From CAZGUH01 sp964529005 (GTDB lineage: Bacteria; Actinomycetota; Acidimicrobiia; Acidimicrobiales; Ilumatobacteraceae), in assembly GCA_964529005.1 (NCBI GenBank), contig CAZGUH010000010.1, forward strand, positions 1 through 64,000: a DNA stretch of 64,000 nucleotides, given 5' to 3'. A model generated the notes under the pieces. It searched no databases. It was not told where the DNA came from and saw nothing but the letters and a program-made list of their open reading frames with translations. A program made the translations under genes and the position numbers. This document shows positions 50,791 through 59,021 of this stretch, piece by piece. Within the stretch, counting starts at the first letter, position 1; each line of letters begins with the position of its first letter.

Positions 50791-51368
50791 CGGCCGCGAC
50801 CCGGATCGTGCCGCTCGATCCTGCGACGATGGCGCCGCTCGCACAGGCCGCCGGCATGAACGAGTTCATGGCCAGCCGCAACGTGTTCCGTGTGCTGATG
50901 CGTCACCCACGCCTGGGAGAGGCCGTGCGCGGGTTGCTGCTGTCGATGCTCAGCCGATCGGCGGCGCTCGATCCGCGCCTGCGCGAGCTCGTGATCCTGC
51001 GCGTCTCGTGGAAGGCGTCGAGCGCGTACGTGTGGTCGGGACACTGCGACATCGCCGGCGGTCTGGGAGTGTCGGCGGAGGACATCGCCGCGGTGCGAGC
51101 GCCCGGGGCCGATGCGTTCGACGGCGTCGAGCGGCACGTCATCGCCGTCGCCGACGCCGTCGCGACGGGGCAGCCGGTCGACGACCAGATGTGGGACGAG
51201 CTGCTCGCCGCGTTCGGCGGTGACCTCGCCCCGGTGATGGAAGTCGTCGCCGTCGCCGAGATCTGGCGTCTGATGTCGGGCCTCACGCGCACGTTCGCCG
51301 TGCCGCTCGACGACGGGCAGCAGGCGTGGCCGCCCGATGGCTTCGGCCCGGGAGCGGGTGACGTCTGA
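50787..51368 (+). CDS. Carboxymuconolactone decarboxylase-like (CMD/AhpD fold) protein
   Basis: A 193-residue CMD-fold protein with LDPRLRELVILRVSWKASSAYVWSGH and a C-terminal WPPDGFGPGA like the CMD protein at 31191. No CxxC. The active-site region reads AYVWSGHCD instead of AYEWTHH, so one helix residue pattern differs. It overlaps the amidohydrolase stop and abuts the next gene (TGATG), so translation is coupled through the three genes. Confidence 0.78.
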   Translation: MTAATRIVPLDPATMAPLAQAAGMNEFMASRNVFRVLMRHPRLGEAVRGLLLSMLSRSAALDPRLRELVILRVSWKASSAYVWSGHCDIAGGLGVSAEDIAAVRAPGADAFDGVERHVIAVADAVATGQPVDDQMWDELLAAFGGDLAPVMEVVAVAEIWRLMSGLTRTFAVPLDDGQQAWPPDGFGPGAGDV

Positions 51369-53062
51369 TGCTCGACGTCGCGATCGTCGGAGGCGAGCTG
51401 TACGACGGATCGGACATGCCGCCCCGCCGTGCCGACGTGGGCATCGCCGGCGGCCAGGTGGTCGAGATCGGTGATCTGCGCACGGCGCCCGCCGCGTCGA
51501 CGATCGACGCCCGGGGATGCATCGTCACCCCCGGCTTCATCGACGTCCACACCCACCTCGACGCGCAGCTGTGCTGGGACCGCGCCGCGCTTCCGACGGG
51601 CCTGCACGGTGTCACCACGGTGATGATCGGCATGTGCGGCTTCGGCATCGCGCCGTGCCCGCAGGGCGGCCTCGAACATCTGCTGCGCAGCTTGGAGGCC
51701 GTCGAGGAGATCCCCTACGAGTCGTCGAGCGCGGCGATCTCGCAGCAGTGGCAGAGCTTCGACGAGTTCCTGGCGTTCCTCGCCCGCCGCGAGCCGTGCG
51801 TCAACGTCGGCGCGATGGTGCCACACTCCGCACTGCGGTACGCGGTGATGGGCGAGCGCGGCCTCAGCGAGCGCGCGACCGCCGCGGATCGTGCATTGCT
51901 CGTCGAGGCGCTGAGCGCCGCGTTGCGTGCCGGCGCCCTCGGTCTGGCGACGTCGCGCGGCGCCAACCACGTCGACGGCTCCGGTCGCCCGGTGCCGAGC
52001 CGTTGCGCCGACGACGACGAGCTGCGTGCCCTCGTCGGCGCCTGCCGTGACCGCGTCTGGCAGATCAACGTTCGTTCGAAGACGTCCACCGATCCGCAGC
52101 CGCTCCTCGACGAGCTCGATCTGTACGCCGAGTGGACCGCTGCGGCGGGCGCGCGCCTGACATGGACGCCGCTGATGGGCGACGACGAGACCCGCGTCGA
52201 CGCGGTGCTCGGGCAGCTCGAAGGATTGCGCTCCAACGGCGCGGCCGTCCGGCCGCAGGCGCCGGCACAGGCGATGACGGTCGCAGCATCGTTCTCGTTC
52301 CCCAGCATCGTCGGCCGGCTCTGGCCGGAGATGAAGGGCTTCTTCGACCTCGACACGGAAGGGCGCCTCGCCCGCCTGGCAGATCCTGCGCTGCACGCCG
52401 CGCTCCGGTCGGGGCCGCCGACGCTGGGCGGCGCGCGGCTGTCACCCGGTGAGTGGGTGATCGCCGTCTCGCCGAGCGCCCCCGAGATGGTGGGCACGAG
52501 GTTGGCGCAGGCGGCGGACCGAGCGGGCTCGGACCCCATCGAGGTGATGTGCGACCTCGTGATCGCCGATCGGCTCGACACCCTCCTCCAAGCACCGGCC
52601 GCAAACAAGGCGCCGTCGCTCGTCGATCGGCTCGTCCGAGATCGGCGCGTCCTCGTCGGCCTCGGTGATTCCGGCGCCCACGTCCGCACGGTCACCAACT
52701 TCACGTATCCGACGACGATGCTGATGGAGGCGCGAGCGGATGCCTCGATGCGACGGCTGGCCGAGGTCGTCGGGGCTCTGACGTCGTCGCCGGCCGACTT
52801 CTTCGGGCTCCACCGGCGGGGCCGGATCGCTGTCGGGCGGCCGGCCGACGTCAACGTCATCGATCTCGCCCGGCTCGGCCTCGGCGCGCTGGAGGCTCGC
52901 AGCGACCTGCCCAACGGGGGGCAGCGGCTGTACCAGGGCGCGCGGGGGTACCGGGCGACGCTCGTCAACGGCGTCGCGACCGTGATCGACGACGAGCCGA
53001 CGTTCGCGGGGGCGGGCGTGGTCTACGGGCCGGACGAGATCGGTTCGGGGACGCAGCGATGA
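51368..53062 (+). CDS. D-aminoacylase-like amidohydrolase, divergent third copy
   Basis: A 564-residue member of the same family as the proteins at 38480 and 42906, more diverged. It has DVHTHLDAQLCWD, GMCGFGIAPC for the cysteine site and VGLGDSGAHVRTV for the catalytic aspartate. The expected additional histidine ligands are again not seen. The ATG overlaps the preceding stop by 1 base. Membership in the same operon as the CMD and amidohydrolase genes repeats the module seen elsewhere in the window. Confidence 0.8.
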   Translation: MLDVAIVGGELYDGSDMPPRRADVGIAGGQVVEIGDLRTAPAASTIDARGCIVTPGFIDVHTHLDAQLCWDRAALPTGLHGVTTVMIGMCGFGIAPCPQGGLEHLLRSLEAVEEIPYESSSAAISQQWQSFDEFLAFLARREPCVNVGAMVPHSALRYAVMGERGLSERATAADRALLVEALSAALRAGALGLATSRGANHVDGSGRPVPSRCADDDELRALVGACRDRVWQINVRSKTSTDPQPLLDELDLYAEWTAAAGARLTWTPLMGDDETRVDAVLGQLEGLRSNGAAVRPQAPAQAMTVAASFSFPSIVGRLWPEMKGFFDLDTEGRLARLADPALHAALRSGPPTLGGARLSPGEWVIAVSPSAPEMVGTRLAQAADRAGSDPIEVMCDLVIADRLDTLLQAPAANKAPSLVDRLVRDRRVLVGLGDSGAHVRTVTNFTYPTTMLMEARADASMRRLAEVVGALTSSPADFFGLHRRGRIAVGRPADVNVIDLARLGLGALEARSDLPNGGQRLYQGARGYRATLVNGVATVIDDEPTFAGAGVVYGPDEIGSGTQR

Positions 53063-54663
53063 CGCTGGTGTACGAGGCGATGGCCAGCGCCTTCCGGCGC
53101 GAGGGCACGACCGTGGTGTTCAACATCATGGGCGACGCCAACAAGATGTGGTTGGTGGCGATGGACGCGTTCGCGGAGGTGACGGTCGTCAACACCCGCC
53201 ACGAGGGCGCGGCGATGGCGATGGCCGACGGCTTCGCCCGCGTCACCGGCGCGGTCGGAGTGTGCTCGGTGACGTACGCGACCGGCGTCACCCAGATCGT
53301 CACGCAGCTGGCGATCGCCGCGATGCACCACACTCCGGTGGTCGTGCTCGCGGGCGCGACGCCTGCCGAACTGCGCCAGATGGGGGGACATCTCGACCTC
53401 GACGTTGCCTCGATCGTGCGAGCGACCGGCGCCCTTCCCTGGGAGGTGCGCAGCGCCCGCACGGCGGTCGAGGACGTCCACCTCGCCTTCCACCGCGCGC
53501 GCACCGAGTCGCGGCCCGTCGTGTTGCTCGCTCCGGCGGACGTCCTCGAGATGGACGCGCCATCGTCGCCGGCCGCGCCGCTCGATACGCGCGCCGAGCT
53601 GCCGGTGGCGTCGCCCGACGCGATCGCCGCCGCGGCCGCGATCGTCGAAGCCAGCGAGCGCCCGGTCGTCCTCGCCGGGACTGGGGTCGCGGGCAAGGGT
53701 CGCGACGACGTCCTGGAGCTGGCGCGTGCCGCAGGCGCCCTGACGGCGACGACGTTGCCGGTCAAGGGTTTGCTCGACGGCGATCCCTTCGACCTGGGGG
53801 TCGCCGGCTCGTTCGCAACCGCTCGTTCGCGCCGGTACCTGCGCGATGCCGACTGCCTCGTGGCCCTCGGGGCGAGCCTGTCGGCGTACACGGTCGACGA
53901 CTGGACGCTGTTCGACGGCGCGCGCATCGTGCAGGTCTGCGACGCGCCGCGCGGCCTTGCCGGGGGCACGCGCGCCCCCCACCTCGTGCTGCGATGTGAC
54001 GCGGGATCCGCCGCGCGTGCCCTCGCCGCGCGGCTCGCCGGCGGTCCTGAGCGCTGGCGCCGGGCGGCGACGGAGCGGCACCTCGCCGCGGACTGGCGCG
54101 TCGCCGAGATCGCCGAGAACCCCGTCCGCGTGCCGCACGCGACGACCGACCCGCGCGCGCTGCTGACCGCGCTCGACGCGGTGATCCCCGACGACGCGAT
54201 CGTCGTCATCGGCGCCGGTCACTTCACCTCGTTCGCCGTCCGCTACCTGACCAACCGCGGCGGCGGCCGCACGTTCGTCACCGTCATCGACTTCGCCACC
54301 ATCGGCCAGGCCGTCCCGGTCGGGATCGGGGCCGCGCTCGCATCGCCCGATCGGCCGGTCGTGGTGATCGAAGGTGACGCCAGCTTCATGATGAACGTGC
54401 AGGAGCTGGAGACGGCGGCCCGCTACGGCGCCTCGCTGGTGGTGTACGTGCTGAACGACGGCGCGCTGGGGGCCGAGTACCACAAGCTGCGCGGCGCCGG
54501 CGTCGATCCGCGCTTGTCGATCATGGCGACGCCGGACCTGGCGACGCTGGCGGAGTCGTTCGGGTGCGTCGGTCGGCGGATCGAGAGGATCGAGGATGTC
54601 GCCGGGCCGGCGACCGCGGCCGGTGAGGCCACGGTGGTCGATTGTCCGATCGCGCGGATCTGA
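53059..54663 (+). CDS. Thiamine-pyrophosphate-dependent enzyme (acetolactate synthase/decarboxylase-like)
   Basis: A 534-residue three-domain TPP enzyme. The N-terminal Pyr domain has the catalytic glutamate in RHEGAAMAMADG, the middle domain is at about 190-330, and the C-terminal PP domain has EGDASFMMNVQELETA for the Mg-pyrophosphate site. The family includes benzoylformate and oxalyl-CoA decarboxylases, acetolactate synthase and 2-hydroxyacyl-CoA lyase. The ATG overlaps the previous stop by 4 bases. The pocket residues are not diagnostic by eye. Confidence 0.85.
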   Translation: MTLVYEAMASAFRREGTTVVFNIMGDANKMWLVAMDAFAEVTVVNTRHEGAAMAMADGFARVTGAVGVCSVTYATGVTQIVTQLAIAAMHHTPVVVLAGATPAELRQMGGHLDLDVASIVRATGALPWEVRSARTAVEDVHLAFHRARTESRPVVLLAPADVLEMDAPSSPAAPLDTRAELPVASPDAIAAAAAIVEASERPVVLAGTGVAGKGRDDVLELARAAGALTATTLPVKGLLDGDPFDLGVAGSFATARSRRYLRDADCLVALGASLSAYTVDDWTLFDGARIVQVCDAPRGLAGGTRAPHLVLRCDAGSAARALAARLAGGPERWRRAATERHLAADWRVAEIAENPVRVPHATTDPRALLTALDAVIPDDAIVVIGAGHFTSFAVRYLTNRGGGRTFVTVIDFATIGQAVPVGIGAALASPDRPVVVIEGDASFMMNVQELETAARYGASLVVYVLNDGALGAEYHKLRGAGVDPRLSIMATPDLATLAESFGCVGRRIERIEDVAGPATAAGEATVVDCPIARI

Positions 54664-54683
54664 GCGAGGGAGCTGGAGAGCAG

Positions 54684-56321
54684 ATGCCGGAAGCACAGCG
54701 AGTGAGACAACCCGACGTCGTCGCAGCCGAGTTGCGGCGAGAATGGATCGACCTCGGGTGGAGCCCCGGGCGGGACATCTTCACGTTGTTCAGCGAGCAC
54801 GTCGAGCGGGATCCCGACGTCGTGGCGGTGGTCGACGACGACGGGGAGATGACCTACGGCGAGCTGCACCGCGCGTCCTGCCGGTTCGCCCGTGTGCTGA
54901 TCGACGCCGGGGTCGAAGCCGGGGACGTCCTGGCCGTGCAGTTGCCCAACCGGCGCATCGAATGCGTCGCCGAGCTGGGCGCCGCAGCGGCGGGAGCGAT
55001 CGTGATCGCCTACCCGCTGCTGTACCGCCAGCGCGAGGTGCGCAGCCTGGTCGGGCGCTCGCGCGCGGTGGCGTGCATCGTGCCCGCCGAGGCGGCCGGT
55101 TTCCGCTACCCGGCGATGCTCGACGAGATCGCGGCCGATCTGCCCGACCTTCGCCACCGCTTCGTCGTCGGCGGCGAGGCGCCGGGCTTCGTCGCCGTCG
55201 ACCCGTTGATCGCGGAGGACTCCGCGGTGCCGGCCACGCGGCCGTCGCTCGACATCCCCTCCGATGCGCTGGTGCGAATCCTCGTCACGTCGGGCACCGA
55301 GGGGGAGCCGAAGATGTCGGCCTTCTCGCACGATGCGACAGCTGGAGGGCTCGGCAACTACATGCTCGCGACCGGCGGCGCTCCCGGCCGAAGGATCTAC
55401 ATGATGCCGGCGTTGTCGTCCGGCGCGGGCGGCCTGATGGCGCACGTCTGGATCGCGCGAGTGGGCGGCACGGTCATCACGACGGACGCGTTCTCCCCGG
55501 AACACGCGCTCGACGTGATCCGGACGAGGCGCCCGCAGGAGGTGTTCGGCGTCCCGACGATGTTTCGCATGCTCACGTCGCTCCCGCCCGAGTCGCGCGC
55601 TGGGCTCGACTCGGTCGAGGTCGTCGACGTGTCGGGTTCGGCGAGCCCGCCGGAGCTCGTGCGCGACACGATCGAGATGTTCGACTGCGTGTACGTCAAC
55701 CACTACGGCTGCACCGACGGGGTGATGACGTACACGCAGCTCGACGATCCGCTCGACAAGGTGATGTACTCGGTCGGACGTCCCGACCCGAAGGTCTCGA
55801 CCATCCGCATCGTCGACGAGGCGGGCAACGACGTCGAGCAGGGCCAGCCCGGCGAGATCTGGGGCCGCGGCCCGCAATCCGCGAACGGCTACTTCAACGA
55901 CGACGAGCTCAACGCTCGATACCGCACGCACGACGGCTGGACGCGCACGGGCGACGTGGGCTACATCGACGAGGACGGCTACCTGCACGTCGTCGACCGC
56001 GTCAAGGACATCATCATCCGCGGCGGCTACAACATCAGCCCGGCGGAGGTCGAGGCCGAGGTCCTGACGTATCCCGGGATCGCGTTCGCGGCGTGCGTCG
56101 GCATCGACGACGAGCGCCTCGGCGAGCGGGTCTGCGTCGTGCTCCAGCTGGCCCCCGGCGCGGCGGCGCCGACCGTGGACGAGCTCAGCGCCCACCTGCT
56201 GGCGCGCGGCCTGGCGAAGATCAAGCTCCCGGAGCGCATCGAGGTGGTCGACGAGATGCCCGTGACGCACTCGGGCAAGATCCGCCGTCGCTTCCTGCGC
56301 GAGCAGGTGAACACCGCATGA
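54684..56321 (+). CDS. AMP-dependent acyl-CoA synthetase/ligase
   Basis: A 545-residue ANL-superfamily ligase that activates a carboxylic acid to its CoA thioester. The P-loop reads LVTSGTEGEPKM, the aromatic motif YGCTDG (usually YGxTE), the hinge region RTGDVGYIDEDGYLH with GGYNISPAEVE, and the C-terminal catalytic lysine is in THSGKIRRRFLRE. The ATG at 54684 follows a GGGAGCTGGAGAG Shine-Dalgarno. A TTG 42 bases upstream inside the TPP gene is less likely. It probably commits the pathway to CoA intermediates. Confidence 0.88.
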   Translation: MPEAQRVRQPDVVAAELRREWIDLGWSPGRDIFTLFSEHVERDPDVVAVVDDDGEMTYGELHRASCRFARVLIDAGVEAGDVLAVQLPNRRIECVAELGAAAAGAIVIAYPLLYRQREVRSLVGRSRAVACIVPAEAAGFRYPAMLDEIAADLPDLRHRFVVGGEAPGFVAVDPLIAEDSAVPATRPSLDIPSDALVRILVTSGTEGEPKMSAFSHDATAGGLGNYMLATGGAPGRRIYMMPALSSGAGGLMAHVWIARVGGTVITTDAFSPEHALDVIRTRRPQEVFGVPTMFRMLTSLPPESRAGLDSVEVVDVSGSASPPELVRDTIEMFDCVYVNHYGCTDGVMTYTQLDDPLDKVMYSVGRPDPKVSTIRIVDEAGNDVEQGQPGEIWGRGPQSANGYFNDDELNARYRTHDGWTRTGDVGYIDEDGYLHVVDRVKDIIIRGGYNISPAEVEAEVLTYPGIAFAACVGIDDERLGERVCVVLQLAPGAAAPTVDELSAHLLARGLAKIKLPERIEVVDEMPVTHSGKIRRRFLREQVNTA

Positions 56322-57256
56322 GTCGCGCCGACCGCACGCCGCCGACGGCGCAGGAGTACCTCGACTTCCAGAAGCGCTTCTGCAACTGGGGCAGGTGGCC
56401 GGGCAACGAGGAGCTCGGCACGCTGAACTTCATCACCCCGGCGATCCGCGCGGCCGCAGCCAGCGAGGTCCGCGAGGGCGTCGTCGTCTCCTGCGGGAGG
56501 CCGCTCAACACGCGCTCGGGCCCGGCGAACCCGTATCCGGCGTACCACTTCGTCGCGGTCGATCCGTCGGTCGGGCGCGCCGGCGGCCAGCTCGACTACA
56601 TCGGGATGTTCCTCCACGGCCACGGCCAGACCCACCTCGACGCGCTCGGCCACATGCCGATCGCGGAGGGCGGCGTGACGTGGAACGGCGTCCCCCTGAA
56701 CGAGCACCGGCTGCCGGTGACGCACTCGGCGACGATCGACTTCCTGCGCGCCGGCATCGTCGGGCGGGGCGTGCTCTACGACGTGGCCGCTCACCGCGGT
56801 GTCCCCTCGGTGCCGCCGGGCGATCCGATCCACGGATGGGAGCTGGACGACATCGCGGCAGCGACCGGCGTCGCCCCGCGCTCGGGTGACGTCGTCGCGG
56901 TGCGCGGCGGGCCTCCGCTGTCGGACGACCACACGATGTACCGCGCCGGCCTGCACGCGTCGTGCCTCGAGTTCCTCTACGACACGGAGGCCTCCGCTCT
57001 CGTGTGGGACACGGGCGACGCTCCGATCGAGGACCAAGACCTGCCGCACCCTGCGCCGGCGTTGCGTGGCCCGGCGGCACATGTGCATCACATCGCCTTG
57101 CCGTACATGGGCATGCCGGTGCTCGACCACGCCAACCTGGAGGAGCTGGCTGTGACGTGTGAACGCCTCCGTCGCCGGACGTTCATGTTCGTGGCGGCTC
57201 CGCTCGTCATCGAGCGCGGCACGGGCTCGCCGATCAACCCACTTGCGATGTTCTGA
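56318..57256 (+). CDS. Cyclase-family (kynurenine formamidase-like) hydrolase
   Basis: A 312-residue cyclase/KynB fold protein. The metal-site signature HGQTHLDALGH matches HxGTHxDxxxH. A second conserved segment is LSDDHTMYRAGLHASCLEFL. Related enzymes hydrolyse N-formylkynurenine, isatin or other amide and lactam substrates. The ATG overlaps the ligase stop by 4 bases. Together with three D-aminoacylase-like and four amidohydrolase-2 proteins it makes the region rich in amide or lactone hydrolases. Confidence 0.83.
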   Translation: MSRADRTPPTAQEYLDFQKRFCNWGRWPGNEELGTLNFITPAIRAAAASEVREGVVVSCGRPLNTRSGPANPYPAYHFVAVDPSVGRAGGQLDYIGMFLHGHGQTHLDALGHMPIAEGGVTWNGVPLNEHRLPVTHSATIDFLRAGIVGRGVLYDVAAHRGVPSVPPGDPIHGWELDDIAAATGVAPRSGDVVAVRGGPPLSDDHTMYRAGLHASCLEFLYDTEASALVWDTGDAPIEDQDLPHPAPALRGPAAHVHHIALPYMGMPVLDHANLEELAVTCERLRRRTFMFVAAPLVIERGTGSPINPLAMF

Positions 57257-57266
57257 GAGGACGCTG

Positions 57267-58097
57267 ATGAGAGGTTTGCGGGGCAAGGTCGCGATCGTCA
57301 CCGGCGCCACCAAGACCATGGGCGCGACGATCGCCGAGCGGCTGATCGACGAGGGCGTGTCGATCGTCGGCACGGGCCGCAGCGCCACCGAGGGCGAGCA
57401 GGTCGCGACGGCGCTGCGCGCACGAGGCGGCCACGCGGTGTTCGTGGCCGGGGACATCACCGATCCGGCCGCCCTCGACGAGCTCGTCGATGCTGCCGTG
57501 TCGACGTTCGGCCGGCTGGACATCGTCGTCAACAACGCGGCGGCGATCGACGTGATCCGCGCCGGCGGCGAGCGTCGCGTCGTCGACGAGTCCTTCGAGG
57601 TCTTCGACCACATGATCAAGGTGGGTCTCTACGGGCCGTTCCTGCTGGCCCAGCGCGCGATCCCGCACATGCTCGCCACCGGGGGAGGCTCCTTCGTGAA
57701 CATCTCGTCGGTCGTCGCCTCGAGCGCGCAGCGCGGGGCGACGGGATACGCGCCGTCGAAGGCGGCGCTCGAGTCGTTGACGCGCCAGATCGCCGTCGAC
57801 TACGGGGCCGAGGGCATCCGCGCCAACGCCGTGGTGACCGGTGCGATCCGCGTCGCGCAGAACGGGTACCTGCACGATCACCCCGTCGTCGGCGCGGCGA
57901 TCCGTGAGCACGTGCAAATCCTTCCGCGCAGCGGTGTCGCCGGAGACATCGCCGCGGCCGTCGCGTTCCTGGCATCCGACGACGCTGCCTTCATCACGGG
58001 GGCGACGCTCAACGTCGACGGCGGCGCGCTCGTGAAGCACACCGTGCCCGACATGAGCGAGTTCTGGCGCGGCTTTCCGGAAGCGACGAGCGCGTGA
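57267..58097 (+). CDS. Short-chain dehydrogenase/reductase
   Basis: A 276-residue SDR. The glycine motif is TGATKTMGATIA, with Met-Gly instead of Ile-Gly and Lys-Thr between, a variant seen in enoyl- or hydroxyacyl-type reductases. Catalytic residues are in NISSVVASSAQRGATGYAPSK. A loop of about 12 residues follows NNAAAID. It starts 10 bases after the cyclase gene, with GAGAGGA upstream. The substrate is unknown. Confidence 0.85.
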   Translation: MRGLRGKVAIVTGATKTMGATIAERLIDEGVSIVGTGRSATEGEQVATALRARGGHAVFVAGDITDPAALDELVDAAVSTFGRLDIVVNNAAAIDVIRAGGERRVVDESFEVFDHMIKVGLYGPFLLAQRAIPHMLATGGGSFVNISSVVASSAQRGATGYAPSKAALESLTRQIAVDYGAEGIRANAVVTGAIRVAQNGYLHDHPVVGAAIREHVQILPRSGVAGDIAAAVAFLASDDAAFITGATLNVDGGALVKHTVPDMSEFWRGFPEATSA

Positions 58098-58915
58098 TGG
58101 CGACCCTCGCAGCGACGCCGCGCCTGGACGGCAAGGTCGCCTTCGTCACGGGCTCGACCCGCGGCATCGGTGAGGGCATTGCGCGTGTGTTCGCCGCGGA
58201 GGGGGCGCACGTCGTGGTCAGCGGCCGCAACGCGAGCGACGGCGCGCGGGGCGTCGCCGACATCGCGGCGGCCGGCGGGCAGGCGACGTACGTGCACCTC
58301 GATCTCGCCGACGAGGCCGACGTGGCCGTCGCGTTCGAGACAGCGATCGAGACCTGCGGGCGGCTGGACGTGCTCGTCAACAACGCCGCGCCGACGGAGC
58401 TCCTCGGGTTCGGCGGCGTGGACGGCCGGGTCCACCAGCTGACGACCGAGGGCTGGCGGGCGATCATGGCGCCGGGACTCGACGGGCTGTTCTGGGCGTG
58501 CCGTGCGGCGCTGCCCCATCTCGTCGCATCCGGCCGCGGCGCGATCGTCAACATCTCGAGCGCCGTGGCGCGCTTTGGCGTGGCGGGAATGGACGCCTAC
58601 ACCGCCTCGAAGGGCGCGATGTCTGCGCTGACGCGGTCGCTGGCGGTGGAGTACGCACCCGACAACGTGCGCTGCAACTGCATCGTCGTCAGCGGCATCG
58701 AGTCGCCAGGGCACGTCGGGCTCGCTGACGAGAGCTGGCGCGAGGCGTCGCGTCGCGCCCGTCCGCTCGGCCGTTTCGGCACCCCGGAGGACATCGGCCA
58801 TGCCGCGGCCTACCTCGCGTCCGATCAGGCTGGCTTCGTCACCGGGGCATCGTTGGACGTCGACGGCGGGATGATGTGCCGATTGCAGCTTCCGCCGACG
58901 GATTCGCCGTGTTGA
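58097..58915 (+). CDS. Short-chain dehydrogenase/reductase
   Basis: A 272-residue SDR with TGSTRGIGEGIA, NNAAPTEL and NISSAVARFGVAGMDAYTASKGA. The ATG shares its first base with the previous stop (TGATG); a GTG 3 bases earlier is also possible. It is the last gene of the ten-gene run that starts with the ABC ATPase. Two consecutive SDRs suggest successive oxidations or two stereoisomers. Confidence 0.85.
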   Translation: MATLAATPRLDGKVAFVTGSTRGIGEGIARVFAAEGAHVVVSGRNASDGARGVADIAAAGGQATYVHLDLADEADVAVAFETAIETCGRLDVLVNNAAPTELLGFGGVDGRVHQLTTEGWRAIMAPGLDGLFWACRAALPHLVASGRGAIVNISSAVARFGVAGMDAYTASKGAMSALTRSLAVEYAPDNVRCNCIVVSGIESPGHVGLADESWREASRRARPLGRFGTPEDIGHAAAYLASDQAGFVTGASLDVDGGMMCRLQLPPTDSPC

Positions 58916-58928
58916 GGCATCGAACGCG

Positions 58929-58957
58929 TTGACAGCCGATCTCGAATAGAGGATACT
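58929..58957 (+). promoter_or_regulatory. GATACT-type promoter of the binding-protein gene
   Basis: -35 TTGACA (58929-58934, full consensus), 17 bases, -10 GATACT (58952-58957). The best of the series. It lets the binding protein be expressed more strongly than the membrane components, a common need for ABC importers. Confidence 0.65.
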
Positions 58958-59021
58958 GAAAGCAGCGCGTTGTCCTCGGAAGACGAAGCGACACGCGCGC
59001 ACCGAGCCTCAAGGGGGAAAG

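Noticed and set aside
54642..54683. TTG start of the CoA ligase inside the TPP gene
   Set aside because: The ATG at 54684 has a good Shine-Dalgarno, and the added 14 residues do not resemble a ligase N-terminus.
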